Assembly (NCBI GenBank): GCA_002394205.1
Contig: DGTC01000004.1
Location: forward strand, 680 to 39,649
Source: Lachnospira sp. UBA4346
GTDB lineage: Bacteria > Bacillota > Clostridia > Lachnospirales > Lachnospiraceae
Direction: 5' to 3'
DNA: 38,970 bases
The notes beneath the pieces were generated by a model. It ran no database searches and was not told the origin of the DNA. It was given only the letters and a program-made list of their open reading frames with translations. The position numbers and the translations under genes were made by a program. How positions within the stretch are numbered: position 1 is the first letter of the stretch; the number at the start of each line of letters is the position of its first letter. Positions 24,106 through 31,197 of the stretch are shown here, one piece after another.

Positions 24106-24720
24106 TTATCCGACCTTTCTAATTATCTGCTTTGGACAGATTTCTGCACATCTGCCGCAATGCAGACAATGGCTCTGGTCAATAACTACCGGTTTCTTAG
24201 AAATGTCGATACACTTCTGCGGACATACGGAATAGCATAACTTACATCCAATGCAGGCATCTCCTACATAGTATCCGTTTATCTTCTGCTCAGCCTCTCC
24301 TATGACAATACTTCCTCTTGTCACATTCTTTGGATCACTGATGTCAAAGAATTCTCCGCTTGCCTTATAAAATCTAAATACTTCTAGGGCAGATCTTGTA
24401 TCATCCGGATAGATGCCTTGCATATAAGTATTCTTCTCGAAAATCTCATCCAGTTTCTCACTGCCTATATTCTCTATATTTCCACGCAAAGATATAGATC
24501 TCTTGTCTTTGATCGAGGACAGAGAGATATATTTCTGCTCCATGAGATGTCTATAAAATGCTTTACCCTTTGCAGTCAGAAAATATACCCCCTGCTCATC
24601 CCACAGCATCATATCAATCACTCTGGTAAGTGGTCTGCCATCCTCATCTATTGTGGCTATGGTGGTAGAGTGAATATCCTCCACCAATATTTTTAAAAAA
24701 TCCTTGGTATTCTGATCCAT
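24106..24720 (-). CDS. Split-barrel flavoprotein fused to two [4Fe-4S] ferredoxin motifs
   Basis: 204 residues. About 1-145 is a pyridoxamine-phosphate-oxidase-like flavin domain (STTIATIDEDGRPLTRVID; GVYFLTAKGKAFYRHL). About 150-200 is a bacterial-type ferredoxin domain with CIGCKLCYSVCPQKC and CLHCGRCAEICP, eight cysteines for two [4Fe-4S] clusters. It probably passes electrons between ferredoxin-type clusters and bound FMN. Start at 24720 has AAAGGAG. Separate promoter with the regulon operators; paralogous in layout to the protein at 27144-27755. Confidence 0.88.
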   Translation of the reverse strand: MDQNTKDFLKILVEDIHSTTIATIDEDGRPLTRVIDMMLWDEQGVYFLTAKGKAFYRHLMEQKYISLSSIKDKRSISLRGNIENIGSEKLDEIFEKNTYMQGIYPDDTRSALEVFRFYKASGEFFDISDPKNVTRGSIVIGEAEQKINGYYVGDACIGCKLCYSVCPQKCIDISKKPVVIDQSHCLHCGRCAEICPKQIIRKVG

Positions 24721-24747
24721 GTCTCTGCGCTCCTTTTCTTTATTTAT

Positions 24748-24766
24748 TGTAATCTTGTTTATTACA
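24748..24766. promoter_or_regulatory. Operator TGTAAT-N7-ATTACA between promoter and start of the ferredoxin-flavin gene
   Basis: Perfect palindrome TGTAAT (24748-24753), 7 bases, ATTACA (24761-24766). A further inverted half-site pair (ATTACA 24770-24775, TGTAAC 24777-24782) lies between it and the -10. Confidence 0.6.
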
Positions 24767-24780
24767 TCTATTACAATGTA

Positions 24781-24817
24781 ACTTTATCATATTTCTGTTG
24801 TAATTTCAATGGTTACA
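24781..24817 (-). promoter_or_regulatory. Promoter of the ferredoxin-flavin gene with operator over the -35
   Basis: Minus direction TTGAAA (24809-24804), 17-base spacer, TAAAGT (24786-24781). TGTAAT (24799-24804), 7 bases, GTTACA (24812-24817) overlies the -35, in the same register as at the two other promoters. Confidence 0.65.
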
Positions 24818-24842
24818 TTATTTTTTCTCACATATCTGCAGA

Positions 24843-24890
24843 AAATAAAAAGCCTTGAATACAAAGCATTTCTGCAATGTCATCAAGGCT
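24843..24890 (-). terminator. Terminator after the Rrf2 pseudogene
   Basis: AGCCTTGA (24851-24858) pairs with TCAAGGCT (24883-24890); minus-strand tail TTTTTATTTTC. Confidence 0.75.
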
Positions 24891-24915
24891 CATCTTTTAC
24901 TGTGTTTTTAATCTA

Positions 24916-25232
24916 CTACGCTTCTTTTGCTATAAAAGCTTGCGTCTCCTTTACAACGTCTTCCAAGGTAATACGCTTCATCTTATCTTCCATAGCTGAC
25001 TGTATGGAAAAAAGCTTATCCTCCAGCCCGGCATGAATATTTCACCCAACTGGACAGGCTGTGCCTGGATTTTCATAAAAATGGAAACGTTGTCCATTCT
25101 CAAGAGGCTCTACGGCATTGAAAATATCAAGTAAAGTAATCGGATTCATTGGCTTAGTAATTACCATACCACCAGTCCCTTTAATACCTGCATTGGCAAT
25201 CAGCATAAATATCGGCCACAGAATTTTCCCAT
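24916..25232 (-). pseudogene. Rrf2-family transcriptional regulator, pseudogene (YwnA-like)
   Basis: The minus strand reads NAGIKGTGGMVITKP, then PITLLDIFNAVEP, NPGTACPVG, an in-frame TGA (25046-25044), then NIHAGLEDKLFSIQSAMEDK to a TAG at 24916. This is the C-terminal two thirds of an Rrf2 regulator (wing, dimerisation helix and the LLDIFxAVE segment). The TGA replaces a residue that is usually Arg (CGA to TGA fits). The N-terminal DNA-binding helices cannot be found in one frame upstream to the sirtuin stop at 25301. It lies beside three promoters with a shared operator and was probably their repressor. Confidence 0.78.
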
Positions 25233-25300
25233 ATGCAATTTCTTGCTATGCCCGATTTCTTAGACCGACATATCAAATTCTTTCTGTAATATGCAAGAAA

Positions 25301-26221
25301 TTATACCGGAATTATCTTCTTTAATACAGCATCAATATCTCCATCTATACAGATTGATCTATTCTGAATTTCTCCCGGTACATATGCCTGTCCGAAATTT
25401 AGACACACATAAGTAGCTTTCGGATTGTGATTTGTCAAATTCCAGAAATTGTATTTAATGATTCCCGGAGTATTAAAGCCTACTCCAAGTTCCAGATAAA
25501 GAATATTCATCTCCTTATGTCTGCGAACAAAATCCTCATAACAATCATTTGCCTGATACCAGCCATCATCCTGAACAAATGTGTCATCCGCACGAAGATT
25601 CATCGTCATCGGTTTTCCACACTTTGGACATTTTGGAATCAACTCTGTTGGCACTGTCATTTTCAATGTGACTCCCTCTGGTACTGTAAGGTTGCCTTTC
25701 TCATCAATGACATATCCCTGTGAAAGAATCATCTGACGTATCATTTCTTCATTTTCATAGGTTTCATCATGGCATGGCTCACTACATTGAAATAATCCAT
25801 AGTCACCTTGTGTATAAAACAAGCGTTTCTTATCAAATCCTGCTTTTTGAAAACAGTGATCCACGTTTGTGGTAAGCACAAAATAATCTTTATCTTGCAC
25901 CAAATGATACAAATCAGAATATGTACTCTTTGGAGCATCCATATAGCGATTTACATAAATATATCTACTCCAGTATCCCCAATACTCTTCTAGCGTATCG
26001 TAGTTATAAAAGCCACCGGTATACATATCATGAAATCCGTACTTTTCCTCGAAATCAGAGAAATACTGCTTGAATCTATCTCCTGTATATACAAATCCAG
26101 CAGCCGTAGACATGCCAGCTCCTGCGCCAATCATAATTGCATCAGCTTCCTGTAAAGCCTGCTTTAACTGTTCTATCTGCTCTATTTTGTCCTGTTCCCT
26201 AGATTTAAATTTCAGAAGCAT
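25301..26221 (-). CDS. SirTM-class sirtuin, probable protein ADP-ribosyltransferase
   Basis: 306 residues of Sir2 fold: GAGAGMSTAAGF NAD-binding motif (about 34-45), VLTTNVDHCFQKAGF, and a zinc ribbon CSEPC ... CPKCGKP. The usual catalytic-His context is replaced: FYTQGDYGLFQC carries Gln where deacetylase sirtuins have His, the hallmark of SirTM enzymes, which transfer ADP-ribose to a lipoylated GcvH-like carrier under oxidative stress control. The classical partners (GcvH-like protein, lipoate ligase) are not in the window; a zinc macrodomain hydrolase is 4 kb away. Overlaps the start-proximal nitroreductase gene end by 17 nt, so the two are coupled. Confidence 0.88.
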   Translation of the reverse strand: MLLKFKSREQDKIEQIEQLKQALQEADAIMIGAGAGMSTAAGFVYTGDRFKQYFSDFEEKYGFHDMYTGGFYNYDTLEEYWGYWSRYIYVNRYMDAPKSTYSDLYHLVQDKDYFVLTTNVDHCFQKAGFDKKRLFYTQGDYGLFQCSEPCHDETYENEEMIRQMILSQGYVIDEKGNLTVPEGVTLKMTVPTELIPKCPKCGKPMTMNLRADDTFVQDDGWYQANDCYEDFVRRHKEMNILYLELGVGFNTPGIIKYNFWNLTNHNPKATYVCLNFGQAYVPGEIQNRSICIDGDIDAVLKKIIPV

Positions 26222-27113
26222 ATGAACACCTACCTTTTTCTATCTGTGAATATCTATGGATTTTATTTTTCCTATCCTTCTGAACTCCTCTTGCATATGT
26301 GATTTCAGGATATCCAAATCCTACTATCAGCTTTGTATAATGATCTTCTGGTATATTTAACATTTTTCTAGCTGCTGGCACAAGCTCATTTAATACCTCT
26401 GCCAGATAGCTCATAATCGTTGTTCCAAGACCATGTGCATTACATAGCAATTCAAAATATGTGGTTGCCACATTGCAGTTTACCTTACTGTCCTCTGCCC
26501 ATTTGCCAACACATTTTTCATGCGCAATGAAGAGATGTGGCGCACCGCAAAACAGTAAATCATCTTTCCTTAATGTTTTCTCAGATTCCTTCATCTTTTT
26601 ATAAAAGAAATCACTAAAGCTGTGGGTATACTCATGCTTTTTAGCCTTAGCCTCCATTGCTTCATAGGCAATCTCCCAGATTTCTTTTACTCGCTCTTTA
26701 TCATCTATTACGGTGTATTCCACATTACAAGAGTTTCCGCCTGTTGGTGCAGCCTGCATTGCACTTAGAATACTGTCAATAATCTTAGAATCCACATTCT
26801 TATCCAAAAATCTACGACAGGATCTGCGATTTGTAATAAGCTGTTCCATGTACCGCCCCATCTCTTTTGGTGCAGGTGGAAGGGAATCTTCCGGATCTTT
26901 ATCAAAAATGGAGATAGCTCCCTGCGGACAGACTGCCAGACAATGCTGACATCTCCAACAGCCTCTCCATCCAAAGCGTTCAAACTCCTTCATGTAAGGA
27001 TAACCGTCTTTATCGTATTCTATCACCATACCAGAGCAGACATTCCGACATTTTCCACACTTGATACACTTTGATTTATCTACTTTAAAATGTGTTTTTA
27101 CCTCTGCTCCCAT
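26205..27113 (-). CDS. Nitroreductase with N-terminal ferredoxin domain
   Basis: 302 residues. About 8-70 is a two-cluster ferredoxin (CIKCGKCRNVC; CWRCQHCLAVCP). About 88-290 is a nitroreductase domain (NRRSCRRFLDKNVD; MQAAPTGGNSCNVEYTVI; GLGTTIMSYLAEV; LIVGFGYPEITY). Such fusions are thought to draw electrons from clusters into FMN to reduce an organic substrate. Start at 27113 with AAAGGATGG. It lies 30 nt after the ferredoxin-flavin gene. Confidence 0.9.
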   Translation of the reverse strand: MGAEVKTHFKVDKSKCIKCGKCRNVCSGMVIEYDKDGYPYMKEFERFGWRGCWRCQHCLAVCPQGAISIFDKDPEDSLPPAPKEMGRYMEQLITNRRSCRRFLDKNVDSKIIDSILSAMQAAPTGGNSCNVEYTVIDDKERVKEIWEIAYEAMEAKAKKHEYTHSFSDFFYKKMKESEKTLRKDDLLFCGAPHLFIAHEKCVGKWAEDSKVNCNVATTYFELLCNAHGLGTTIMSYLAEVLNELVPAARKMLNIPEDHYTKLIVGFGYPEITYARGVQKDRKNKIHRYSQIEKGRCSYASEI

Positions 27114-27143
27114 TACTTTCTACCATCCTTTTTTCATTTATAA

Positions 27144-27755
27144 CTATCTTTCAACGATCGCCTGTACCGGACAATTTTCATAACAATAACCACAATGGAG
27201 ACAATGCTCCTGTATAATAACAAATGGTGTTCCCTCTTCTATGCACTGCTGTGGACAGTTTTTCTTACACTTGCCACAGGTGATACAGGCATCTGTTATT
27301 TCAAAGCCTTTATTCTTAATCCTTCCTTTTCCAAGTACATAGTTTTCTCTAAAAATTGGTCTGACACCAAGATGAAAGTATTCAACATCTGCATCCTTGA
27401 TTTCAAATATAATTCCAATATCCTTAGAATTTCCCGGATATACATTTGCCAAATATGGCTGTTCTTCAAAGATTTTCTCTCTCCACTTTATCTGCTCTTC
27501 ATCCGCAGATGGTTTAACCGTCGCACTTAACCGAATCATCTCTTTGAATCTTGTATAACACAAAATCTGTACTTTTCCATTGGCAAGAAGTTCTTTGCAA
27601 AAGTTCTTTCCTCTTGCAGTGAAGAAATAGATTCCATCCTCTTCATAATGAATTGCACTGATATTTCGCACCTGTGGATTACCATCTTCATCAACCGTTG
27701 CAAAAGCAAGTACTCCCACAAGCTGCATTTTCTTTAAACAAGTAGCTAAATCCAT
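27144..27755 (-). CDS. Split-barrel flavoprotein fused to two [4Fe-4S] ferredoxin motifs (second copy)
   Basis: 203 residues from the ATG at 27755, preceded by GGGGAT; the longer frame to 27785 would overlap the upstream gene. About 1-140 is a flavin-binding split barrel (VLAFATVDEDGNPQVRNISAI; GIYFFTARGKNFCKEL). About 150-200 has CITCGKCKKNCPQQC and CLHCGYCYENCP. Same architecture as the protein at 24106-24720, clearly diverged. Probable electron-transfer flavoprotein in the peptide-maturase gene train. Confidence 0.88.
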   Translation of the reverse strand: MDLATCLKKMQLVGVLAFATVDEDGNPQVRNISAIHYEEDGIYFFTARGKNFCKELLANGKVQILCYTRFKEMIRLSATVKPSADEEQIKWREKIFEEQPYLANVYPGNSKDIGIIFEIKDADVEYFHLGVRPIFRENYVLGKGRIKNKGFEITDACITCGKCKKNCPQQCIEEGTPFVIIQEHCLHCGYCYENCPVQAIVER

Positions 27756-27774
27756 ACCTATCCCCTTACCTTTC

Positions 27775-28749
27775 TCACATTTCAACTACCATCTTGCCAT
27801 TTACCTTGTGGTGATCCATAGCAATCATCGCCTGGGTAATATCATCAAATTTATAACTTGCACACATTTTAGGAGAGACCCCATATTTTTCAAAAAAAGC
27901 AAAAATATCCGTCATAATCTCCTGTGTTGGGAAATTACTATGAAATCCCGTTAAATATACGCCGTTTGGAATCTCTTTGATCGGATCAAAATTACCGAGT
28001 GTAAATACATTTCCAAGAACTCCTGTATGGCACACAATACCGTGTCTTTTTACAAGTAACAAAGAGTTACGAACCGATTTTGCTCCCACAAGCTCCAACA
28101 CCTTTGTCACAGGCTCGATTTTACCCCTCAGATCCCCGTCATCTACAACTGCAAGATCAGCTTCTTCAAGCAAAGATAGCTTTTCCTCTCTGTGAGTCGT
28201 TGCGATGACCTTGCAGCCAATCGCCTTTGCGAGCTGAATCGCAGCATATCCAAGGGCGCAGGTTGCTCCGCGGACAAGCAATGTATCTTCCGGTTTTAAA
28301 TCCAGACACTCGAACAGACTTCCCCATGCAGTGAAATAGGTCTCTGGGATAGCTGCAATCTCTCTCCATGACAGATTACTTTCGATTGCAAACACATGAT
28401 GCGCTGGAAGCAGTGCATACTCTGCGTATCCTCCGTTGAAACTTCTTCCCATTCCGCCCATAAGTGCCACAACCTTTTGACCGACCTCAAAATTCGTATC
28501 GGAAGAATCTGCAATCTCTCCGACACATTCAATTCCCGGAATGATTGGTTTTCTGATATAATCCGCTTCAATCTCATGAAGTCTCAAAATCTGTTCAGAA
28601 TGGTTAAGTCCAAATGCCTTTACCTTTACAAGCACCCATCCAGACTGAACTTTCGGCACATCTACTTCCGTCAATACTACATCTTCTGGTGCTGTCGGTT
28701 TTGTGAGAACCACTGCCCTCATTTTTTCTGATATAGTTGTTTGTGTCAT
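27775..28749 (-). CDS. Zinc-independent quinone oxidoreductase-like (MDR superfamily) protein
   Basis: 324 residues of medium-chain dehydrogenase fold: GroES-like N-terminal domain (LVKVKAFGLNHSEQILR; GIECVGEIA) and Rossmann domain with LVRGATCALGYAAIQLAK, the A/G-x-x-x-G-x-x-A-x-Q-L-A pattern of quinone oxidoreductases. The structural and catalytic zinc cysteines of alcohol dehydrogenases are absent. NADPH-dependent reduction of quinones or enones is likely. Start at 28749 has AAGGAGG; 21 nt after the split-barrel gene. Confidence 0.88.
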   Translation of the reverse strand: MTQTTISEKMRAVVLTKPTAPEDVVLTEVDVPKVQSGWVLVKVKAFGLNHSEQILRLHEIEADYIRKPIIPGIECVGEIADSSDTNFEVGQKVVALMGGMGRSFNGGYAEYALLPAHHVFAIESNLSWREIAAIPETYFTAWGSLFECLDLKPEDTLLVRGATCALGYAAIQLAKAIGCKVIATTHREEKLSLLEEADLAVVDDGDLRGKIEPVTKVLELVGAKSVRNSLLLVKRHGIVCHTGVLGNVFTLGNFDPIKEIPNGVYLTGFHSNFPTQEIMTDIFAFFEKYGVSPKMCASYKFDDITQAMIAMDHHKVNGKMVVEM

Positions 28750-28770
28750 ATTCCGATTCCTCCTTCTTGA

Positions 28771-29307
28771 TTAACTTATCTTTTTCTGCAATTCATACTT
28801 ATGTGGCTTTAGTCCCTCTGCAAAAGAATTGAACTCAACCCATGTATCTGTCAGGTAATATCCAATCACTACATCTCTGTTTTCTCCAAACTGAGAGGTA
28901 AGTACCGGACTGTTTTCAAAGCACCGATCTATTACTTCTTTGTTCTTTGTAAAGTTTACCGTTCCACCAATACGAACATAAGTCATTGTTTCCTGATCAC
29001 AAACACAGAGCTGCAGCGTAGGATGTGCCTGCATTTCTTTATAAGAGGTATAAAATTCTACGGTATCAAAATAGAGAACGCCATCTTCCTCAAACTTAAA
29101 TTCCAATGGTCTGACCTGCGGATTTCCGTCAAGTCCCAGTGTCGTTCCATATTGTAATGGAAATCTCTTCAATGTCTTTACAGCAACTTCCAATCCGTCC
29201 TCATAATTTAACGATTTGAAAAATGTTAAATTATCGATTGCCTCATCTCCTTGCCTTTCGGACAAGAAACATCCTTCGCTGCGCTCAGTCAACTCAATAT
29301 TCGTCAT
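28771..29307 (-). CDS. FMN-binding split-barrel protein next to the radical SAM gene
   Basis: 178 residues. After an N-terminal tail of about 45 residues lies a split barrel (GTTLGLDGNPQVRPLEFKFEEDG; LYFDTVEFYTSYKEMQ; LQLCVCDQETMTYVRIGGTVNF). Flavin binding is inferred from family. The first residues (LTERSEG-CFLSERQG) are low in conservation and look like non-domain sequence. Its leader, 29311-29367, is one copy of the 57-nt ribosome-binding-site element and includes the 3' end of the radical SAM gene, so translation of the two may be linked. Confidence 0.82.
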   Translation of the reverse strand: MTNIELTERSEGCFLSERQGDEAIDNLTFFKSLNYEDGLEVAVKTLKRFPLQYGTTLGLDGNPQVRPLEFKFEEDGVLYFDTVEFYTSYKEMQAHPTLQLCVCDQETMTYVRIGGTVNFTKNKEVIDRCFENSPVLTSQFGENRDVVIGYYLTDTWVEFNSFAEGLKPHKYELQKKIS

Positions 29308-29310
29308 TTC

Positions 29311-29367
29311 TAATTCTCCTCGTTTTTCGTTGAAAAATGCGAGCTGTTATCAGCGAGCAGAGGATTT
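29311..29367 (-). repeat. 57-nt leader element, copy B
   Basis: Reads AAATCCTCTGCTCGC..., a short hairpin TTTTTC-AAC-GAAAAA, then CGAGGAG, the ribosome binding site of the split-barrel gene. Aligns without gaps to copy C (37632-37688) with nine differences; it also encodes the last residues (SSAR) and stop of the radical SAM protein. Confidence 0.7.
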
Positions 29368-30414
29368 ATCTACTTCCTTCCAGCACTGCGGATCCGCGTC
29401 ATAAAAATCGCCCCTTGCACCGCTTGCCACAGCAGGACAGCCTCTGCACCATGCCTTTAACTCACACTTTGAACACTTCTTAAACTTGTCAAACTGTCTG
29501 TAATCCTCCATCTGGTTCACCCAGACATCAGCCAGACGCTCTTCATAGACATTTGCAACAAGACTATTCTGTACACGTCTGCAGGCAAATACCTCACCCT
29601 TTGGTGTGATGGTCATATGACAGTTACCACAGTTGCATCCACCATAGATCATATCAGGATCAACATTTTCAGGTATCTTGAATGTTCCCTTTTCATATTC
29701 ATATAAAGTCCAGAGATGATCTTTTTTATTGAAATAAGTCTGACATCCGGCAGCCTTATACTCCTCGAATTTCTTATCACAGATTGCAAGAAGATTTCTG
29801 TACTGTTCCGGTGTCATATAATTTTCGTTGCTCTCATCTGCCTTTTCCTGACTGGTCGGACAATATCTGGAAAATGCATAGACATTGACTCCTGCTTCCA
29901 CTACCGCATCAATAATCCCCGGTACTTCATCAATATTTTTTCCAGAAACTGTTGTCATAATCACTGATCTGATACCTGCATCATTGATGAGTTTCACATT
30001 CTCAAGTGTTGTCTTGAAAGAACCCGGCTTTCTGAACCAGTCATGCGTTTCTTCCAAACCATCAATCGACATCTGATATTTCTGACATCCACATTCCTTT
30101 AATCGCTTACAGACATCTGCAGTCAGATGAAACGGATTTCCCATAAGTGTGAATGGATATCCTTTTTCTTTCATCAAATCCATCAAATCCCAAAAGTGTG
30201 GATGAAGGATTGGATCCCCACCTGTAATATAGAAGTATGGGATTCTATCATAGGTTTCACAGAAATCCTCACAATTCTTTACTACTTCAAGCATCTGCTC
30301 CCAATCCATAGAATCTAATTTCTTGCAGTTATTCTCTGCGAATATATAACAGTGTTTGCATCTCTGATCACAGTCATCTGTAATATGCCACTGAAAAGAA
30401 AAATATGATTTCAT
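29350..30414 (-). CDS. Radical SAM/SPASM maturase of the ACGX-repeat peptide system
   Basis: 354 residues. The radical SAM cluster motif C-D-Q-R-C-K-H-C (CX3CX2C) is at about residues 15-22, followed by YITGGDPILHP (SAM-binding GGD/E) and MSIDGLEETHDWFRKPGSF. The C-terminal SPASM domain has GGCNCGNCHMTITPKGEVFAC, then CSKCELKAWCRGC and a last Cys, enough for two auxiliary [4Fe-4S] clusters. It matches the family described in silico as the radical SAM/SPASM 'ACGX system', whose substrate is a peptide with Ala-Cys-Gly repeats; exactly such a gene lies 356 bases upstream. Probable chemistry is a thioether or C-C crosslink on the peptide cysteines, not proven. Start at 30414 has AAGGAGGA supplied by leader copy A. 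Confidence 0.92.
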   Translation of the reverse strand: MKSYFSFQWHITDDCDQRCKHCYIFAENNCKKLDSMDWEQMLEVVKNCEDFCETYDRIPYFYITGGDPILHPHFWDLMDLMKEKGYPFTLMGNPFHLTADVCKRLKECGCQKYQMSIDGLEETHDWFRKPGSFKTTLENVKLINDAGIRSVIMTTVSGKNIDEVPGIIDAVVEAGVNVYAFSRYCPTSQEKADESNENYMTPEQYRNLLAICDKKFEEYKAAGCQTYFNKKDHLWTLYEYEKGTFKIPENVDPDMIYGGCNCGNCHMTITPKGEVFACRRVQNSLVANVYEERLADVWVNQMEDYRQFDKFKKCSKCELKAWCRGCPAVASGARGDFYDADPQCWKEVDKSSAR

Positions 30415-30418
30415 CTTC

Positions 30419-30475
30419 GAATCCTCCTTGTTTTGTGAAGCAAAATCCGAACCCCTCTAGGTGATGGGAGGATTT
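30419..30475 (-). repeat. 57-nt leader element, copy A
   Basis: Reads AAATCCTCCC..., then ATTTTGCTTCACAAAAC and AAGGAGGATT before the radical SAM ATG. Its last 28 bases differ from copy C at three positions; the first half differs more but keeps the same length and a CCC/GGGG hairpin where copy C has CTGCTC/GAGCAG. Confidence 0.65.
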
Positions 30476-30484
30476 TTCCTCTTA

Positions 30485-30692
30485 ATTTTAATGTCTGTTA
30501 AGTGTGTTTCCCTATCTGTTTGATATATCTCAGTGCAAGGAAACTCGCACTGAGATATATGCTCCGCAAGGATGTGCACGGATTCGAATATGTAATTATC
30601 AGCAAAAGCTGACTCGAATCCGGCACCAAGACTCGTAAACGAGTCTTGATTCTCTTCTCAAGCATATAGGGAAATACGCTTAAGATTAAAAT
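30485..30692 (-). ncRNA. Large nested stem-loop region between precursor peptide and maturase genes
   Basis: An outer stem joins 30485-30492 and 30498-30515 with 30666-30683 and 30685-30692 (about 24 pairs, two mismatches). Inside are three hairpins: 30523-30560 (14 perfect pairs, ATATATCTCAGTGC), 30580-30621 (GGATTCGA/TCGAATCC with inner TCAGC/GCTGA) and 30627-30648 (CAAGACTCG/CGAGTCTTG). No protein is encoded. In this position it may set the peptide-to-enzyme ratio by attenuation, processing or stability. Confidence 0.6.
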
Positions 30693-30756
30693 GCTTTCCG
30701 GAGCACATATCAGATGGGAGCTATCTCCCATCTGATTGCTTCTCCAGGGAAAGCAT
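30691..30756 (-). terminator. Branched terminator-like hairpin after the ACGX peptide gene
   Basis: Outer arms at 30742-30756 (minus ATGCTTTCCCTGGAG) and 30691-30703 (minus CTCCGGAAAGCAT) pair, and enclose a perfect 12-bp hairpin ATCAGATGGGAG/CTCCCATCTGAT (30709-30736). The tail is TTTTAATC. Probably a partial terminator, so the peptide is made in excess over the maturase. Confidence 0.6.
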
Positions 30757-30770
30757 CCATCTCTGACTTT

Positions 30771-31016
30771 CTACTGATTGTCTCCTGCACCACAAGCTGT
30801 TCCGCATGCTGCCGGCTTTTCCTCTGGCTTATCGCCTGCTCCGCAAGCACTTCCACATGCTGCTGGCTTTTCTTCTGGCTTGTCTCCTGCTCCGCAAGCG
30901 CTTCCACATGCTGCAGGCTTTTCTTCCGACTTATCTCCTGCTCCGCAAGCTGTTCCACATGCTGCTGCAGGTTCCGCCTCTTTTTTGCTCCATCCGAATA
31001 ATTTGTTAAGTCCCAT
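30771..31016 (-). CDS. ACGX-repeat precursor peptide (predicted radical-SAM-modified RiPP)
   Basis: 81 residues. N-terminal part MGLNKLFGWSKKEAEPA, probably the recognition leader, then four tandem 17-residue units of the form PAACG-S/T-ACGAGDK-x-EEK (residues 17-33, 34-50, 51-67, and a shortened last unit 68-81). Each unit has two Cys in the A-C-G-x-A-C-G setting, eight in all. Start ATG at 31016 has AAGGAGGATA, a very strong site. It is the first gene of the train with the radical SAM/SPASM maturase and divergent from a LysR gene. No export or protease gene is visible, so the product may stay in the cell. Long frames in other phases here are artefacts of the 51-bp repeat. Confidence 0.9.
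   Translation of the reverse strand: MGLNKLFGWSKKEAEPAAACGTACGAGDKSEEKPAACGSACGAGDKPEEKPAACGSACGAGDKPEEKPAACGTACGAGDNQ
30774..30968 (-). repeat. 51-bp tandem repeat inside the ACGX peptide gene
   Basis: Three full and one partial unit of 51 bp, each coding for 17 residues, with only a few base changes between units. Units can be gained or lost by slippage without changing frame. Confidence 0.9.
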
Positions 31017-31130
31017 TGTTTATCCTCCTTTTTTTGTTACCATTTCTTTTGGGTATATGTTGTAGCTCTTAATTACAGCTTATCTAGCGGTAATGTTCCT
31101 TGCTACAATTACATTATATACACCTTATCC

Positions 31131-31159
31131 TTGTTTGTGAAATGAATATATGCTATAAT
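31131..31159 (+). promoter_or_regulatory. Promoter of the first LysR gene
   Basis: TTGTTT (31131-31136), 17-base spacer, TATAAT (31154-31159). On the opposite strand a TATAAT lies at about 31113-31118 with a poor -35 (TCACAA), as is usual for an activator-dependent promoter of the divergent ACGX gene train. Confidence 0.7.
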
Positions 31160-31197
31160 TTATAACCAAATGGAATTGATTGGAGAGGACATATTTT

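Noticed and set aside
25118..25324. 68-codon plus-strand frame
   Set aside because: Antisense to the Rrf2 pseudogene, whose minus-strand reading matches a known family.
30498..31065. Several overlapping open frames in both strands
   Set aside because: Those over 30714-31065 are phase artefacts of the 51-bp repeat; the one over 30498-30731 covers the nested hairpins and has no protein-like pattern.
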